A stretch of 64,000 bases of DNA. It comes from Bin87 sp034423115. Lineage in GTDB: Bacteria; Chloroflexota; Dehalococcoidia; Lucifugimonadales; UBA3495. The stretch lies in assembly GCA_034423115.1 (NCBI GenBank), contig DAOUJD010000055.1, positions 1-64,000 on the forward strand, read 5' to 3'. Each line of letters begins with the position of its first letter. Position 1 is the stretch's first letter. Below are positions 40,417 to 48,778 of this stretch, piece after piece. The notes beneath the pieces are model-generated. The model had not been told where the DNA came from. It saw only the letters and a list, made by a program, of their open reading frames with translations, and did not search any database. Position numbers and translations under genes: made by a program.

Positions 40417-41987
40417 GGCTCGGGATTGATGCCCGTCATCTCGTACACCATGTCCATCCGCAGGCTGTTCCGCACCCAGTCGGCCAACCGGTCGTACTCG
40501 CGGTCGCGGGCTACGTCCACCCCTTCCGGCAGCGTAACGCCCTTGCGCCGCGCCAGTTCGCCCAGCATCGCCCGCCGGACGCCGGCGTTGTGGAACAGCC
40601 CGTGGATGTACGTGCCCATCACGCGGCCCGACTCGTCCAGCGCGCCGTCCAGCGCGGTGGCGGCGGTGACGGGCGCGTCGGCCCGGTCGTTCACCTCAAA
40701 TGCCGGTACGAATCCCTCACCGGCGGTGCGGCCCATGTGTATCTCGTAGCCCACCACGCTCTCGCCGGCCGCACCCGACAGCAGGCTGCCGTTCGCGCTG
40801 GCCTCCGACCGCACGGTGGCCTGCACCCGGTGGGTCTCCTTGCTGCCGGCAAAGGTCGTTGACAGCGGCAGCAGGCCCAAGCCGTCCGCCTGCCCGATGC
40901 TGGACTCGATGCCGTCCGGGTCGTACAGCGTGTTGCCCAGCATCTGATACCCGCCGCAGATGCCCACGATGGCCGAACCGCGCTGGTGCGCCGATGCCAC
41001 CGCCTCCGACAATCCCTGCCGTTCCATCCACAGCAGGTCGGGGATGGTGGTCTTGCTGCCCGGCAGAATCACCAGGTCAGGGCTGCCCAGCCGGTCGCGG
41101 TGCTGCACGTAGCGCAGGTTCACCCCGGGCTCCCGGGCCAGCGGGTCGAAGTCGTCGAAGTTGGAGATATGTGGCACCTGCACCACCGCCACGTCCAGCA
41201 CCGCGGTCGCCGTGGACGCCGGCGGCGTGATGTCCAGCGCGACCGAGTCCTCCTCAGGGATGTGGATGTCGCGGTAATGGTGGATGACGCCCACCACTGG
41301 CTTGTTGGTGTAGTCCTCCAGCCAGGTCAGGCCGTCGGTGAGGAGGCTCACGTCGCCGCGAAACTTGTTGATCAGCAGGCCCTTCACCGCCGCCCGCTCC
41401 GCGTCGTCCAGCAGTTGCAGCGTGCCCACCAGCGACGCGAACACGCCGCCCCGGTCGATGTCGCCGCAAAGCAGCACCGGCGCGTCAGCGTGCAGCGCGA
41501 CCCGCATGTTCACGATCTCGGTGGCCTTCAAGTTGATCTCGGCGGGACTGCCGGCGCCCTCGATCACCACCACGTCGTGCTCCCGCCGCAGCGTGTCCAG
41601 CGATTTCGCCACCGACTCCCACAGCGTGGCCTTCATCTCGAAGTAGTCGCGGGCGCGCGCCGAGGTCCACGGCCTGCCCATCAGCACCACCTGGGCGTGG
41701 CTGTCGGCCTCCGGCTTGAGCAGCACTGGGTTCATCTCGGCGCGGGCCTCCACGCCGGCGGCCTCCGCCTGCACCGCCTGGGCCCGTCCGATCTCCGCGC
41801 CGTCGGGCGTAACGTACGAGTTGTTGGACATGTTCTGTGCCTTGAAGGGCGCGACGCGCAGCCCGTCCTGGCGCAGGATGCGGCACAGTGCGGACACCAG
41901 CACGCTCTTGCCCACGTGCGACGCCGTCCCCTGCACCATCAGCACACGGCCCAAGGGTGAATTACTTCCATTTCCAGTAGCGGTCAT
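40413..41987 (-). CDS. cobQ: Cobyric acid synthase CobQ
   Basis: A 524-residue CobQ/CbiP. The N-terminal dethiobiotin-synthase-like P-loop is MVQGTASHVGKSVLVSALCR; the class I glutamine amidotransferase domain has GICGGYQMLG with the catalytic Cys and a C-terminal THIHGLF-like YIHGLFHNAG with His. It amidates four carboxylates of adenosylcobyrinic acid diamide. Gene order cobQ-cobU-pduX suggests late corrinoid assembly; early corrin-ring genes are not in the window. Confidence 0.95.
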   Translation of the reverse strand: MTATGNGSNSPLGRVLMVQGTASHVGKSVLVSALCRILRQDGLRVAPFKAQNMSNNSYVTPDGAEIGRAQAVQAEAAGVEARAEMNPVLLKPEADSHAQVVLMGRPWTSARARDYFEMKATLWESVAKSLDTLRREHDVVVIEGAGSPAEINLKATEIVNMRVALHADAPVLLCGDIDRGGVFASLVGTLQLLDDAERAAVKGLLINKFRGDVSLLTDGLTWLEDYTNKPVVGVIHHYRDIHIPEEDSVALDITPPASTATAVLDVAVVQVPHISNFDDFDPLAREPGVNLRYVQHRDRLGSPDLVILPGSKTTIPDLLWMERQGLSEAVASAHQRGSAIVGICGGYQMLGNTLYDPDGIESSIGQADGLGLLPLSTTFAGSKETHRVQATVRSEASANGSLLSGAAGESVVGYEIHMGRTAGEGFVPAFEVNDRADAPVTAATALDGALDESGRVMGTYIHGLFHNAGVRRAMLGELARRKGVTLPEGVDVARDREYDRLADWVRNSLRMDMVYEMTGINPEP

Positions 41988-42106
41988 CGGGAACCTCCGC
42001 CGAAATCATACAGCATTTGATGACCGATAGACTCGTCGCCCCTGCCCTCTTGCTATCCGGCCTGAACCCCTCTGCTATACTCGAATCAAGGCGAAGTAGC
42101 ATCAAA

Positions 42107-42466
42107 ATGTCCACTGATTCATACCGGCGGAGCGCCCACGAGCTACTCCAAAAGGCCCGAGACGAACTGGATACCGGCGACATCCGCCAGGCTTCCGAAA
42201 AGGGCTGGGGCGCGGCAGCCCAGATGCTCAAGGCCATCGCCCAGCAGGACGGAATCCCCCATCACAGCCACGCAGCCCTCGCGCGGATTGCAAGCGACGT
42301 GCATACACAAACCGGGGACGAAAACATCGCCACCTGGTTTGCCATCGCCCAGAACCTCCACGTCAACTTCTACGAGGACAACCTGTCCCCGGAGTTCGTC
42401 GGAATCTACCTCAACCAGATGACACTCATGGTCAGTCGATTGGATCGTTACCTCACCGAGGCCTGA
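42107..42466 (+). CDS. HEPN/PaREP1-like protein
   Basis: A 119-residue protein with ARDELDTGDIRQASEKGWGAAAQMLKAIA, the canonical PaREP1/HEPN core, and NLHVNFYEDNLSPEFV with the LH-x-x-FY motif. A TATACT box lies at 42076-42081. It is close in sequence to the gene at 48050 and is followed by a Uma2 gene. No nucleotidyltransferase partner is adjacent. Confidence 0.78.
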   Translation: MSTDSYRRSAHELLQKARDELDTGDIRQASEKGWGAAAQMLKAIAQQDGIPHHSHAALARIASDVHTQTGDENIATWFAIAQNLHVNFYEDNLSPEFVGIYLNQMTLMVSRLDRYLTEA

Positions 42467-42548
42467 AAGCAGAAACTCTGGTTGGATGTGCAAGCGGGAG
42501 AAACGGGCCACGCGCGCAGTCGCTCGGATAAGCAATCGGTTCCGCTGG

Positions 42549-42554
42549 TATAAT
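42549..42554 (+). promoter_or_regulatory. Possible -10 box (TATAAT) of Uma2 gene
   Basis: TATAAT 42 bases upstream of ATG 42597, followed by GCGAC, as also seen near 46067. Confidence 0.4.
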
Positions 42555-42596
42555 GCGACGCATCCGCCGGAGGCGGACCAATCCGCCAGGTGCGCC

Positions 42597-43331
42597 ATGA
42601 CTACCAACGCCGGCAAACCCGTTGTTACGGCACCACCACATAGCCCAGGCCCCTTGGTGTTCCCGGACCCGCCGGAGAACCCCGATGACAAGATGACCGC
42701 TTTCAAGCAACTGGGCCCCAACGGCAACGCTCACCATCTCGTCCAGCACCTGGGCAATCCAGATACCACCCTGGTTTCCGGCGAACTCTACATCAGCCCG
42801 ATACCAACCCAGGACCTCACCGGGGTACATTATCCTGACCTGCTGATTGCCTTTGACGTGGACCCGGCGGCCTACTACCGAAGCAACGCCTACGTGATTT
42901 CTGAGCAGGGCAAGCCGCCCGACTTCGTGCTGGAAATCGCTTCGCGGTCGTCCGGGCGCATTGACACGGGGGCGAAGCGTGAAGCGTATGCGGCGCTGCG
43001 GATACCCGAGTACTGGCGGTTTGACGAGACTGGGCGTTACCACCGGTCGCGGCTGGCGGGGGATCGTCTTGAGGGTGATACCTACGTCCCAGTACACATT
43101 GACCAGTTGGCCGAGGACGTGTTGCAGGGATACAGCCGGGCATTGAACCTGCTGTTGCGGTGGGAGCGTGGCGTACTAAAGTGGCACGACCCGGTCACGG
43201 AGCGGCACATAGTGACCTTTAACGACCTGCAGGAGCACCTTGACCGGGAGACAGCAGGGCGTCTGCATGCCGAAGCCCGCGTGCGCGAACTGGAAGCCGA
43301 ACTTGGCCGCCTGCGCAACCAGTCGAGATGA
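42597..43331 (+). CDS. Uma2-family (DUF820) nuclease-like protein
   Basis: A 244-residue Uma2 protein starting MTTNAGKPVV. It shows HYPDLLIAFDVDPAAYY, GKPPDFVLEIASRSSGR and EYWRFDETGRYH with the D...E pattern, and a Glu-rich C-terminal coil (ARVRELEAELGRLRN). It is most similar to the protein at 46130-46834, with long identical segments, indicating a recent duplication. Function unknown. Confidence 0.85.
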   Translation: MTTNAGKPVVTAPPHSPGPLVFPDPPENPDDKMTAFKQLGPNGNAHHLVQHLGNPDTTLVSGELYISPIPTQDLTGVHYPDLLIAFDVDPAAYYRSNAYVISEQGKPPDFVLEIASRSSGRIDTGAKREAYAALRIPEYWRFDETGRYHRSRLAGDRLEGDTYVPVHIDQLAEDVLQGYSRALNLLLRWERGVLKWHDPVTERHIVTFNDLQEHLDRETAGRLHAEARVRELEAELGRLRNQSR

Positions 43332-43456
43332 ACCAATCTGACCGGCTGCCGCTAACTCCAGAGGGCGGATGCCGGCCAGCACCCCGTCGTTGATCAGCAA
43401 CCCAGCCGATGGGTACACCGTCGCAGCGGGATCGTTGGCCGGTTCGACGTCGTAGC

Positions 43457-44749
43457 CTACTCCGGTAGAAATACCAGCGCGCCGTCGTCTGACGTAAAGA
43501 TTACCAGCCGTTCCGCGAACACGGTGTAACGCTCCGCGGTCGGCAGGACATCCAAATACCGTTGCTGCTTGGGCGAGATGCTGACCCCGTCGTCGCACGA
43601 ATCCTCAACGACCAAGGCGGCGGCGATGGAGATCGTTTCATCTGCTACCAATGGCGTTGCATCCTGGCCGACGGCGCGGTAGGCGCACGAACCGCGCCCG
43701 AGCGACCCTTCTACGGACCATTCGGCGAACGCGGCAGTGATATTCTCGCTGATGCCCACGTCGGCATCGCTCGGCCACCGCATTCCTGAACCGTCCGAAC
43801 GACTCTCCACGAAACGAATCAGCCGCCACTGCCCATCGAATATGGCACTTGCTGACTGCGGCAGCCGTTCAAACGTCAGCGTCTTGCCCCGGCTGGTGCG
43901 CACCAACAACCGCTCCGACCCATCGGCCTGGTTGATCGAGTATTCATCCGCCCACCCGAAATCCTCGGTGAATTCGTGCTCCTGTCGCGAAACTTCGCTG
44001 GAGCACGGCTCACTGGAACCGGACATGCCCATGGCTGGTATCCGGATGCGTCCCTCGGATGCAGTGTACCCAATGCTGTAATCGCGGCAGACGGTGGTTC
44101 CCGTGGCCGCCCAGGAGTTCAAGAACAAGATTGTCGTCGCGTCTCCACCGTAGGTGGCCTCGTCGTCCACCAGCCGCCAACTGGTGCCAACCAGATCCCT
44201 GGGCTGCCCCACCAATGGCTGCTCCTTGGCGAACACCAGCACGACCTCCCCCGAGCCATCCAGGATATGCAGACGGTCTTCCACTATTCGGGCTTTGGCA
44301 TCTTGTTTCATAGCATCCAGGTAGCGGTCTGCCTGATCGAGAATCCCGGGTGGAGTCACGCAGCCTTGCAAGGTTCTGGCCGCCGGCGGCAACGAGATAG
44401 TTCCATCTCGTTCAATGATTGGTTGTCCGGACTCGTGCCGGCCGCCGAAATCATTGCACCCGTCGTATCCGCCGAACCACGGCTCGTTGAACGTCAGCGT
44501 CAGGTGCGTTCCCGCAATGGGCGGTTGCCCGTCGATGGTCTCCAGGATCCAGGTCGCGCCGTCGATTGGCAGTCTGGTGGGGGTCGGCTCCGGGGCGACG
44601 GTAGCGGTGGGAGTCTCCAACTGCGTCATCGGTTGTGGGCCGGCGCAAGCGATAACTATGAGCAGCGCTATTGCCACCATAACTGACACCGCCAATCGCG
44701 CCCAAAAGACGAGTTTTCCTGATGCAAATGGGTGGGTAAGGTCTAGCAT
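43457..44749 (-). CDS. Lipoprotein with tandem META (HslJ-type) domains
   Basis: A 430-residue lipoprotein. The signal peptide ends at LLIVIACAG, a good lipobox, followed by a Pro/Thr linker. Three related blocks follow: one starting ATWILETIDGQPPIAGTHLTL with GCNDFGGRHE, one starting GTSWRLVDDEATYGGDA and one starting GQWRLIRFVESRSD. The first is a typical META/DUF306 domain as in HslJ; the other two are divergent. META lipoproteins are linked to stress or envelope function; the specific role is unknown. Confidence 0.75.
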   Translation of the reverse strand: MLDLTHPFASGKLVFWARLAVSVMVAIALLIVIACAGPQPMTQLETPTATVAPEPTPTRLPIDGATWILETIDGQPPIAGTHLTLTFNEPWFGGYDGCNDFGGRHESGQPIIERDGTISLPPAARTLQGCVTPPGILDQADRYLDAMKQDAKARIVEDRLHILDGSGEVVLVFAKEQPLVGQPRDLVGTSWRLVDDEATYGGDATTILFLNSWAATGTTVCRDYSIGYTASEGRIRIPAMGMSGSSEPCSSEVSRQEHEFTEDFGWADEYSINQADGSERLLVRTSRGKTLTFERLPQSASAIFDGQWRLIRFVESRSDGSGMRWPSDADVGISENITAAFAEWSVEGSLGRGSCAYRAVGQDATPLVADETISIAAALVVEDSCDDGVSISPKQQRYLDVLPTAERYTVFAERLVIFTSDDGALVFLPE

Positions 44750-44750
44750 T

Positions 44751-45983
44751 TCACTCCAACCGCCGGATGCGCGGCAACCCCACTCCGGTCACCACGTTTA
44801 GCCCCGCCAGCACGGCCCCGTTGATCAGCAGCGCGGCCGGCGCGCCCACCGCTCCGGCCAACGCGCCGACCCCAACGTGGCCCACCGGCGCGAACCCGAC
44901 GCTCAGCACCCACGTGCCCATGGCGCGGCCCCGCTCCTCGTCGGGCACCAGGTCCTGCATCAGCGCCTTGTACAGCGTGTCCACCGCCATCGCGCACGCA
45001 TTGACCACCAGCAGCACCACCAGGAATGTGTAGATGTTGGTCGTCAGGTAGAACGCCATAAGCCCCACGCCGAACCCGATGGCCGTGGCGAACGTCAGCA
45101 GTCCTTTCCTGCCCATGGAGCCCAACCCGGCCAGCAGCCACAGGCCCAGCATCCCGCCGGCCTGCCGTCCCGCCGTCATGATGCTGAGCCCAACGGGTCC
45201 TACGTGCAGCACGTCCTTAGCGAACACCGGCAGCAGCGTCATGTGCGTGAACCCCAGCACCTCCGTGGTCGCCGTCAGCAGCATCAACGCCAGGATCAGC
45301 CGGTGTTCCCGCATCAGCCGCGCGTATCCCACCAGGTTCTGCAGTACCGACTCGGTGGACGTGCGCAGCGAGCGTCCCGGATTGGCGATTGCCAGCGTCG
45401 CGGCGGCGGACAGCAGGTACGCCCCGGCCGACGCCAGGAACTGCCAGCCCGGTCCCACGTACTCGATCACCGCCCCCGAAACCAGCGACCCCACGATCCC
45501 GCCGCCCTGCATCGCCATCGCCCCCAGCGCCAAGCCGTTCAGCGCGTGTCCCGATCCCACGATGTCGTAGGTGAAGGTCTGCCGCACCGTGATGGTGAAC
45601 GCCATCGCGCTCCCCAGCGCCAGCACCAGCGCGATGATCACCCACTCGTTGGCCAGGTCAAACAGCAGCAGCAGCGCCATGGTCAACGCCGCCGCCGATG
45701 CGCCCACCGTGCCGATGCGCAGCAGCGTCCGCCGCTCCCACCGATCCGCGATCGCGCCCGACAGCATGCCCAGCACGAAGAACGGCAGCATCCGCGCGCC
45801 CGCGCCCACGCCCACCATGAACTCCGATCCCGTCAGCTCATAGATCAGCCATCCGACCGACACCTGCTCCATCCCCGTGGCCAGGGAGTAAAAGACCGTC
45901 GATAGCCACAGCAGGCGAAAATCCCTGAAACGCAGCGAGGCCGCCCAATTCCCGATAACCGTCACGATTGGCGGATGATACAC
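44751..45983 (-). CDS. MFS transporter (EntS/MFS_3-like)
   Basis: A 410-residue protein with twelve predicted hydrophobic helices and two symmetrical halves. The loop 2-3 MFS motif is SGAIADRWERRTLLRIG, and LVPDEERGRAMG is the equivalent in the second half. Sequence style is that of the MFS_3 group, which includes enterobactin and drug exporters. Start is uncertain (GTG 45983 used). It ends one base before the META lipoprotein gene begins. Confidence 0.87.
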   Translation of the reverse strand: MYHPPIVTVIGNWAASLRFRDFRLLWLSTVFYSLATGMEQVSVGWLIYELTGSEFMVGVGAGARMLPFFVLGMLSGAIADRWERRTLLRIGTVGASAAALTMALLLLFDLANEWVIIALVLALGSAMAFTITVRQTFTYDIVGSGHALNGLALGAMAMQGGGIVGSLVSGAVIEYVGPGWQFLASAGAYLLSAAATLAIANPGRSLRTSTESVLQNLVGYARLMREHRLILALMLLTATTEVLGFTHMTLLPVFAKDVLHVGPVGLSIMTAGRQAGGMLGLWLLAGLGSMGRKGLLTFATAIGFGVGLMAFYLTTNIYTFLVVLLVVNACAMAVDTLYKALMQDLVPDEERGRAMGTWVLSVGFAPVGHVGVGALAGAVGAPAALLINGAVLAGLNVVTGVGLPRIRRLE

Positions 45984-46066
45984 CCGCCGCCACGCAATCG
46001 CGCCGTGCCTGGCACACCCATTTCCGGTGGTATCATTGCGCGCACGCTCACCCTGCCTGGTTCGGA

Positions 46067-46072
46067 TATAAT
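46067..46072 (+). promoter_or_regulatory. Possible -10 box (TATAAT) of Uma2 gene
   Basis: TATAAT 57 bases upstream of ATG 46130, followed by CCGAC. Confidence 0.4.
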
Positions 46073-46129
46073 CCGACGTACGGGCCCGCTCGGCTGCAAC
46101 CCGCCCCTACGCTGGCCCCGAGGTTCAGC

Positions 46130-46834
46130 ATGACCACCAAAGCGCCCAAATCGGCAACCCGTTACCAACTGCCGGATCCGCCTGAGTGCCAGCCCGATAA
46201 GATGACCGCCTTCAAACATCTGGCCGCCACCGGCAGCGCGTACCTGCTGATCCAGCACCTTGGCAACCCGGAAACCACCCTCGTCGGCGGCGAGCTCTTC
46301 ATGAGCCCCGTGCCGACCAATGACATCACCGGCTTGCGTTTCCCCGATCTGCTCATCGCCTTCGACGTGGACCCGGCGGCGTACTACGAGAGCAACGCGT
46401 ACTTCATCTCGGATCAGGGCAAGCCGCCCGACTTCGTGATGGAAATCGCGTCCCGGAGCTCAGGCCGCATCGACGTGGTTGACAAGCGCGAGCATTACGC
46501 GGAGCTGGGCATACCGGAGTACTGGCGCTTTGACGAAACGGGCGAATTCCACGGCGCGCGGCTGGCTGGCGACCGCCTCGTCGATGGCCGGTACGAGCCA
46601 TTGCCGCTACAGGAACTCCCCGATGGCGTGCTGCAAGGATACAGCGAGGTCCTGAATCTCAACCTCCGCTGGAATAGCGGCCGCCTGGAATGGCACGACC
46701 CCGACACCGGACTCCACATCGCCACCCTGGAAGACGAACGATCCGCCCGCATCCAGGCCGAAACCCGTGCTGAGAGCGCTGAGACTCGGGTGCGCGAATT
46801 GGAAGAGGAAGTCCGGCGTCTCCGCGGATCGTAG
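46130..46834 (+). CDS. Uma2-family (DUF820) nuclease-like protein
   Basis: A 234-residue Uma2 protein starting MTTKAPKSAT. It shows RFPDLLIAFDVDPAAYYE, GKPPDFVMEIASRSSGR and EYWRFDETGEFHGARLAGDRL, and a C-terminal coil with repeated AETRAESAETRVREL heptads. It is a close paralogue of the protein at 42597. It is followed by an unrelated amidohydrolase. Function unknown. Confidence 0.85.
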   Translation: MTTKAPKSATRYQLPDPPECQPDKMTAFKHLAATGSAYLLIQHLGNPETTLVGGELFMSPVPTNDITGLRFPDLLIAFDVDPAAYYESNAYFISDQGKPPDFVMEIASRSSGRIDVVDKREHYAELGIPEYWRFDETGEFHGARLAGDRLVDGRYEPLPLQELPDGVLQGYSEVLNLNLRWNSGRLEWHDPDTGLHIATLEDERSARIQAETRAESAETRVRELEEEVRRLRGS

Positions 46835-46935
46835 CGCTCTGGCCGCTCATGGTGCGGCACGTCCGCCTCTGGCGGGAGCCTGCCGAACCACAAACAGAAT
46901 ACGCGCCCACACCAACCCGTCCGGGAGGAATCGAA

Positions 46936-47952
46936 ATGCCATTTGGGAACAATGACTGGCTGGCCCTGACCCAGGAAGACCCCATCGAACCCGAAATACC
47001 CCTGTGCGACCCTCACCACCACTTCTGGGACGGCCGGTTGGGGAGCGTCCCCTACCAGCGCTACCTGCTGCATGAGCTGATGGCCGACCTCGATTCCGGC
47101 CACAACGTCCGCTCCACCGTGTTTGTCGAGGCCCGTTCCATGTACCGCGCCGACGGACCCGACGAGCTTAAGCCCGTGGGCGAGGTGGAGTTCGTGCAGG
47201 GTCTCGCCGCCGCCAGCGCCAGCGGAACCTACGGCGAGTCACGCGCCGCCGCTGCCATCGTCGGCCACGCCGACCTCAAGCTCGGCGACAACGTCGCGCC
47301 CGTGCTGGAGGCGTTGCAGGCCGCCAGTCCCAACCGCTTCAAGGGCATCCGCCACAACGTCACGTGGAGCACCGACCCGTCCATCGAAGACCGCGAGACG
47401 CCCGGCATTCTCGCCAACGAGACCTTCCGCGCCGGCGCCCGCGTCCTCGCCAGCATGGGTCTGTCGCTGGACATCATGCTGTCCTTCCCGCAACTGCCCG
47501 AGGTCGCCGAGTTCGCCCGCGCCGTCCCCGAGGTGACCATCATCCTCAACCACGTCGGCGGCGTGTCCCGCACCGGAATCTACGCCGGCAAGGACGACGA
47601 AGTGATCCCCGCATGGCGCGAGGGCATCGCCGCCGTCGCCCAGAATCCCAACGTAGTCTGCAAGCTGGGAGGCCTTGGGATGCCTCGGTGGGGGTTCGGC
47701 TGGCACGCCCGCGACATCCCCATCGGCTCCGAGGAACTGGCCGAGGCCATGGCCCCGTGGATGAACTACTGCATCGAGCAGTTCGGCCCCGACCGCTGCA
47801 TGTTCGAGAGCAACTTCCCGCCCGACAAGGTGTCCTTCTCCTACAACGTCATGTACAACGCCTTCAAGCGTATGTCGAGCCAGTACAGCCCCTCCGAGCG
47901 CGCCAACCTCCTCCACGACACCGCCGTCCGCGCCTACCGCATCCAAACCTGA
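46936..47952 (+). CDS. Amidohydrolase-2 family metal-dependent hydrolase
   Basis: A 338-residue TIM-barrel protein with a GGGAGGAA ribosome site before ATG 46936. Metal-site motifs are LCDPHHHFWDG near the N-terminus, FKGIRHNVTWS, VTIILNHVGG and FESNFPPDKVSFSY. This is the PF04909 pattern of gallate or 2-pyrone-4,6-dicarboxylate lactonase-like hydrolases and decarboxylases. The substrate is unknown; a second, dissimilar member is at 54423-55268. Confidence 0.87.
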   Translation: MPFGNNDWLALTQEDPIEPEIPLCDPHHHFWDGRLGSVPYQRYLLHELMADLDSGHNVRSTVFVEARSMYRADGPDELKPVGEVEFVQGLAAASASGTYGESRAAAAIVGHADLKLGDNVAPVLEALQAASPNRFKGIRHNVTWSTDPSIEDRETPGILANETFRAGARVLASMGLSLDIMLSFPQLPEVAEFARAVPEVTIILNHVGGVSRTGIYAGKDDEVIPAWREGIAAVAQNPNVVCKLGGLGMPRWGFGWHARDIPIGSEELAEAMAPWMNYCIEQFGPDRCMFESNFPPDKVSFSYNVMYNAFKRMSSQYSPSERANLLHDTAVRAYRIQT

Positions 47953-48034
47953 TGCAGACGGCGTAGCGTACTCGCACACGTGGGGACGATTGTCCGGTAC
48001 GCTGAACTGCCGGCCGCCGTCGGGGACCCGGTGT

Positions 48035-48040
48035 TAGAAT
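48035..48040 (+). promoter_or_regulatory. Possible -10 box (TAGAAT) of HEPN gene
   Basis: TAGAAT ends nine bases before the ATG at 48050, so transcription would start almost on the initiation codon. There is no clear ribosome site, consistent with a nearly leaderless message. Confidence 0.3.
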
Positions 48041-48049
48041 TAGCCGGCC

Positions 48050-48406
48050 ATGTCCACACAGAAATACCGGGAATCAAGCTACCATCTTCTGGCTCAAGCG
48101 CGGGCCGAACTCGCCGCCGGCGATGTGCGGCAGGCTTCGGAGAAGGGTTGGGGTGCCGCCGCCCTCATGCTGAAGGCCGTCGCTGAGGAGCGGGGTTGGG
48201 AGCATGGCCGGCATCGCCATCACTTTCGCACGGTCGGACGCCTCCGAGCGGAACTGGGCGACGGCGCCATCACGGACGATTTCGCAAGAGCCAACCTCCT
48301 CCACGAAAACTTCTACGAGGACGAATTGGCCAGCGCGGAAGTTGCTGAGGGTTTGGATCGCGTGGAGACGCTCCTGCATAAACTGGATCCGCTGCTGCCG
48401 CAGTGA
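48050..48406 (+). CDS. HEPN/PaREP1-like protein
   Basis: A 118-residue protein with ARAELAAGDVRQASEKGWGAAALMLKAVA, the PaREP1/HEPN core, and NLLHENFYEDELASAEV with the LH-x-x-FY motif. It is a close paralogue of the gene at 42107. No partner nucleotidyltransferase or PIN gene is beside it. Confidence 0.78.
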   Translation: MSTQKYRESSYHLLAQARAELAAGDVRQASEKGWGAAALMLKAVAEERGWEHGRHRHHFRTVGRLRAELGDGAITDDFARANLLHENFYEDELASAEVAEGLDRVETLLHKLDPLLPQ

Positions 48407-48485
48407 CCGAAACCTGGCGTCCCTCGAATAAACTAGAGCGGTTTATGGATTGACCTCGGTCGTTGTTGATTTGGGAGGTCAGACG

Positions 48486-48749
48486 ATGTTTTATACGATA
48501 GCGGCAATCCTCAATTACTTACATGAAAGAAAGCAGGAACGGAATGCTAATGCCGTCCGTATCGTAAGCGAAAACAGCGATCTTTTGGCCCAAGCGATCC
48601 GAGAAAATCCTGGGTTGGCGGCGCAGGTGCTTCGGGAAAATCTTGCGGTTACACCTCAGATGATCCGAGAAAATCCTGAGCTGGCAGCACAGATAATGGA
48701 GCAGATGGAGCGCGAACCCGCTGACTCATCGACTGGCGATCATCGGTGA
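48486..48749 (+). CDS. Small protein with IRENPxLAAQ repeats
   Basis: An 87-residue protein with GGGAGG seven bases before ATG 48486. After a hydrophobic start (MFYTIAAILNYLH) it repeats an 11-residue unit of the form AIRENPGLAAQVL three times. I recognise no family. It ends 29 bases before the GMC oxidoreductase gene and may be co-transcribed with it. Confidence 0.5.
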   Translation: MFYTIAAILNYLHERKQERNANAVRIVSENSDLLAQAIRENPGLAAQVLRENLAVTPQMIRENPELAAQIMEQMEREPADSSTGDHR

Positions 48750-48778
48750 TCGCGGCTACACAATCAGGTAATTGCCAA

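Noticed and set aside
41988..42106. Cobalamin riboswitch upstream of cobQ
   Set aside because: The 119-base interval shows no B12-box-like sequence and is too short for the usual structure.
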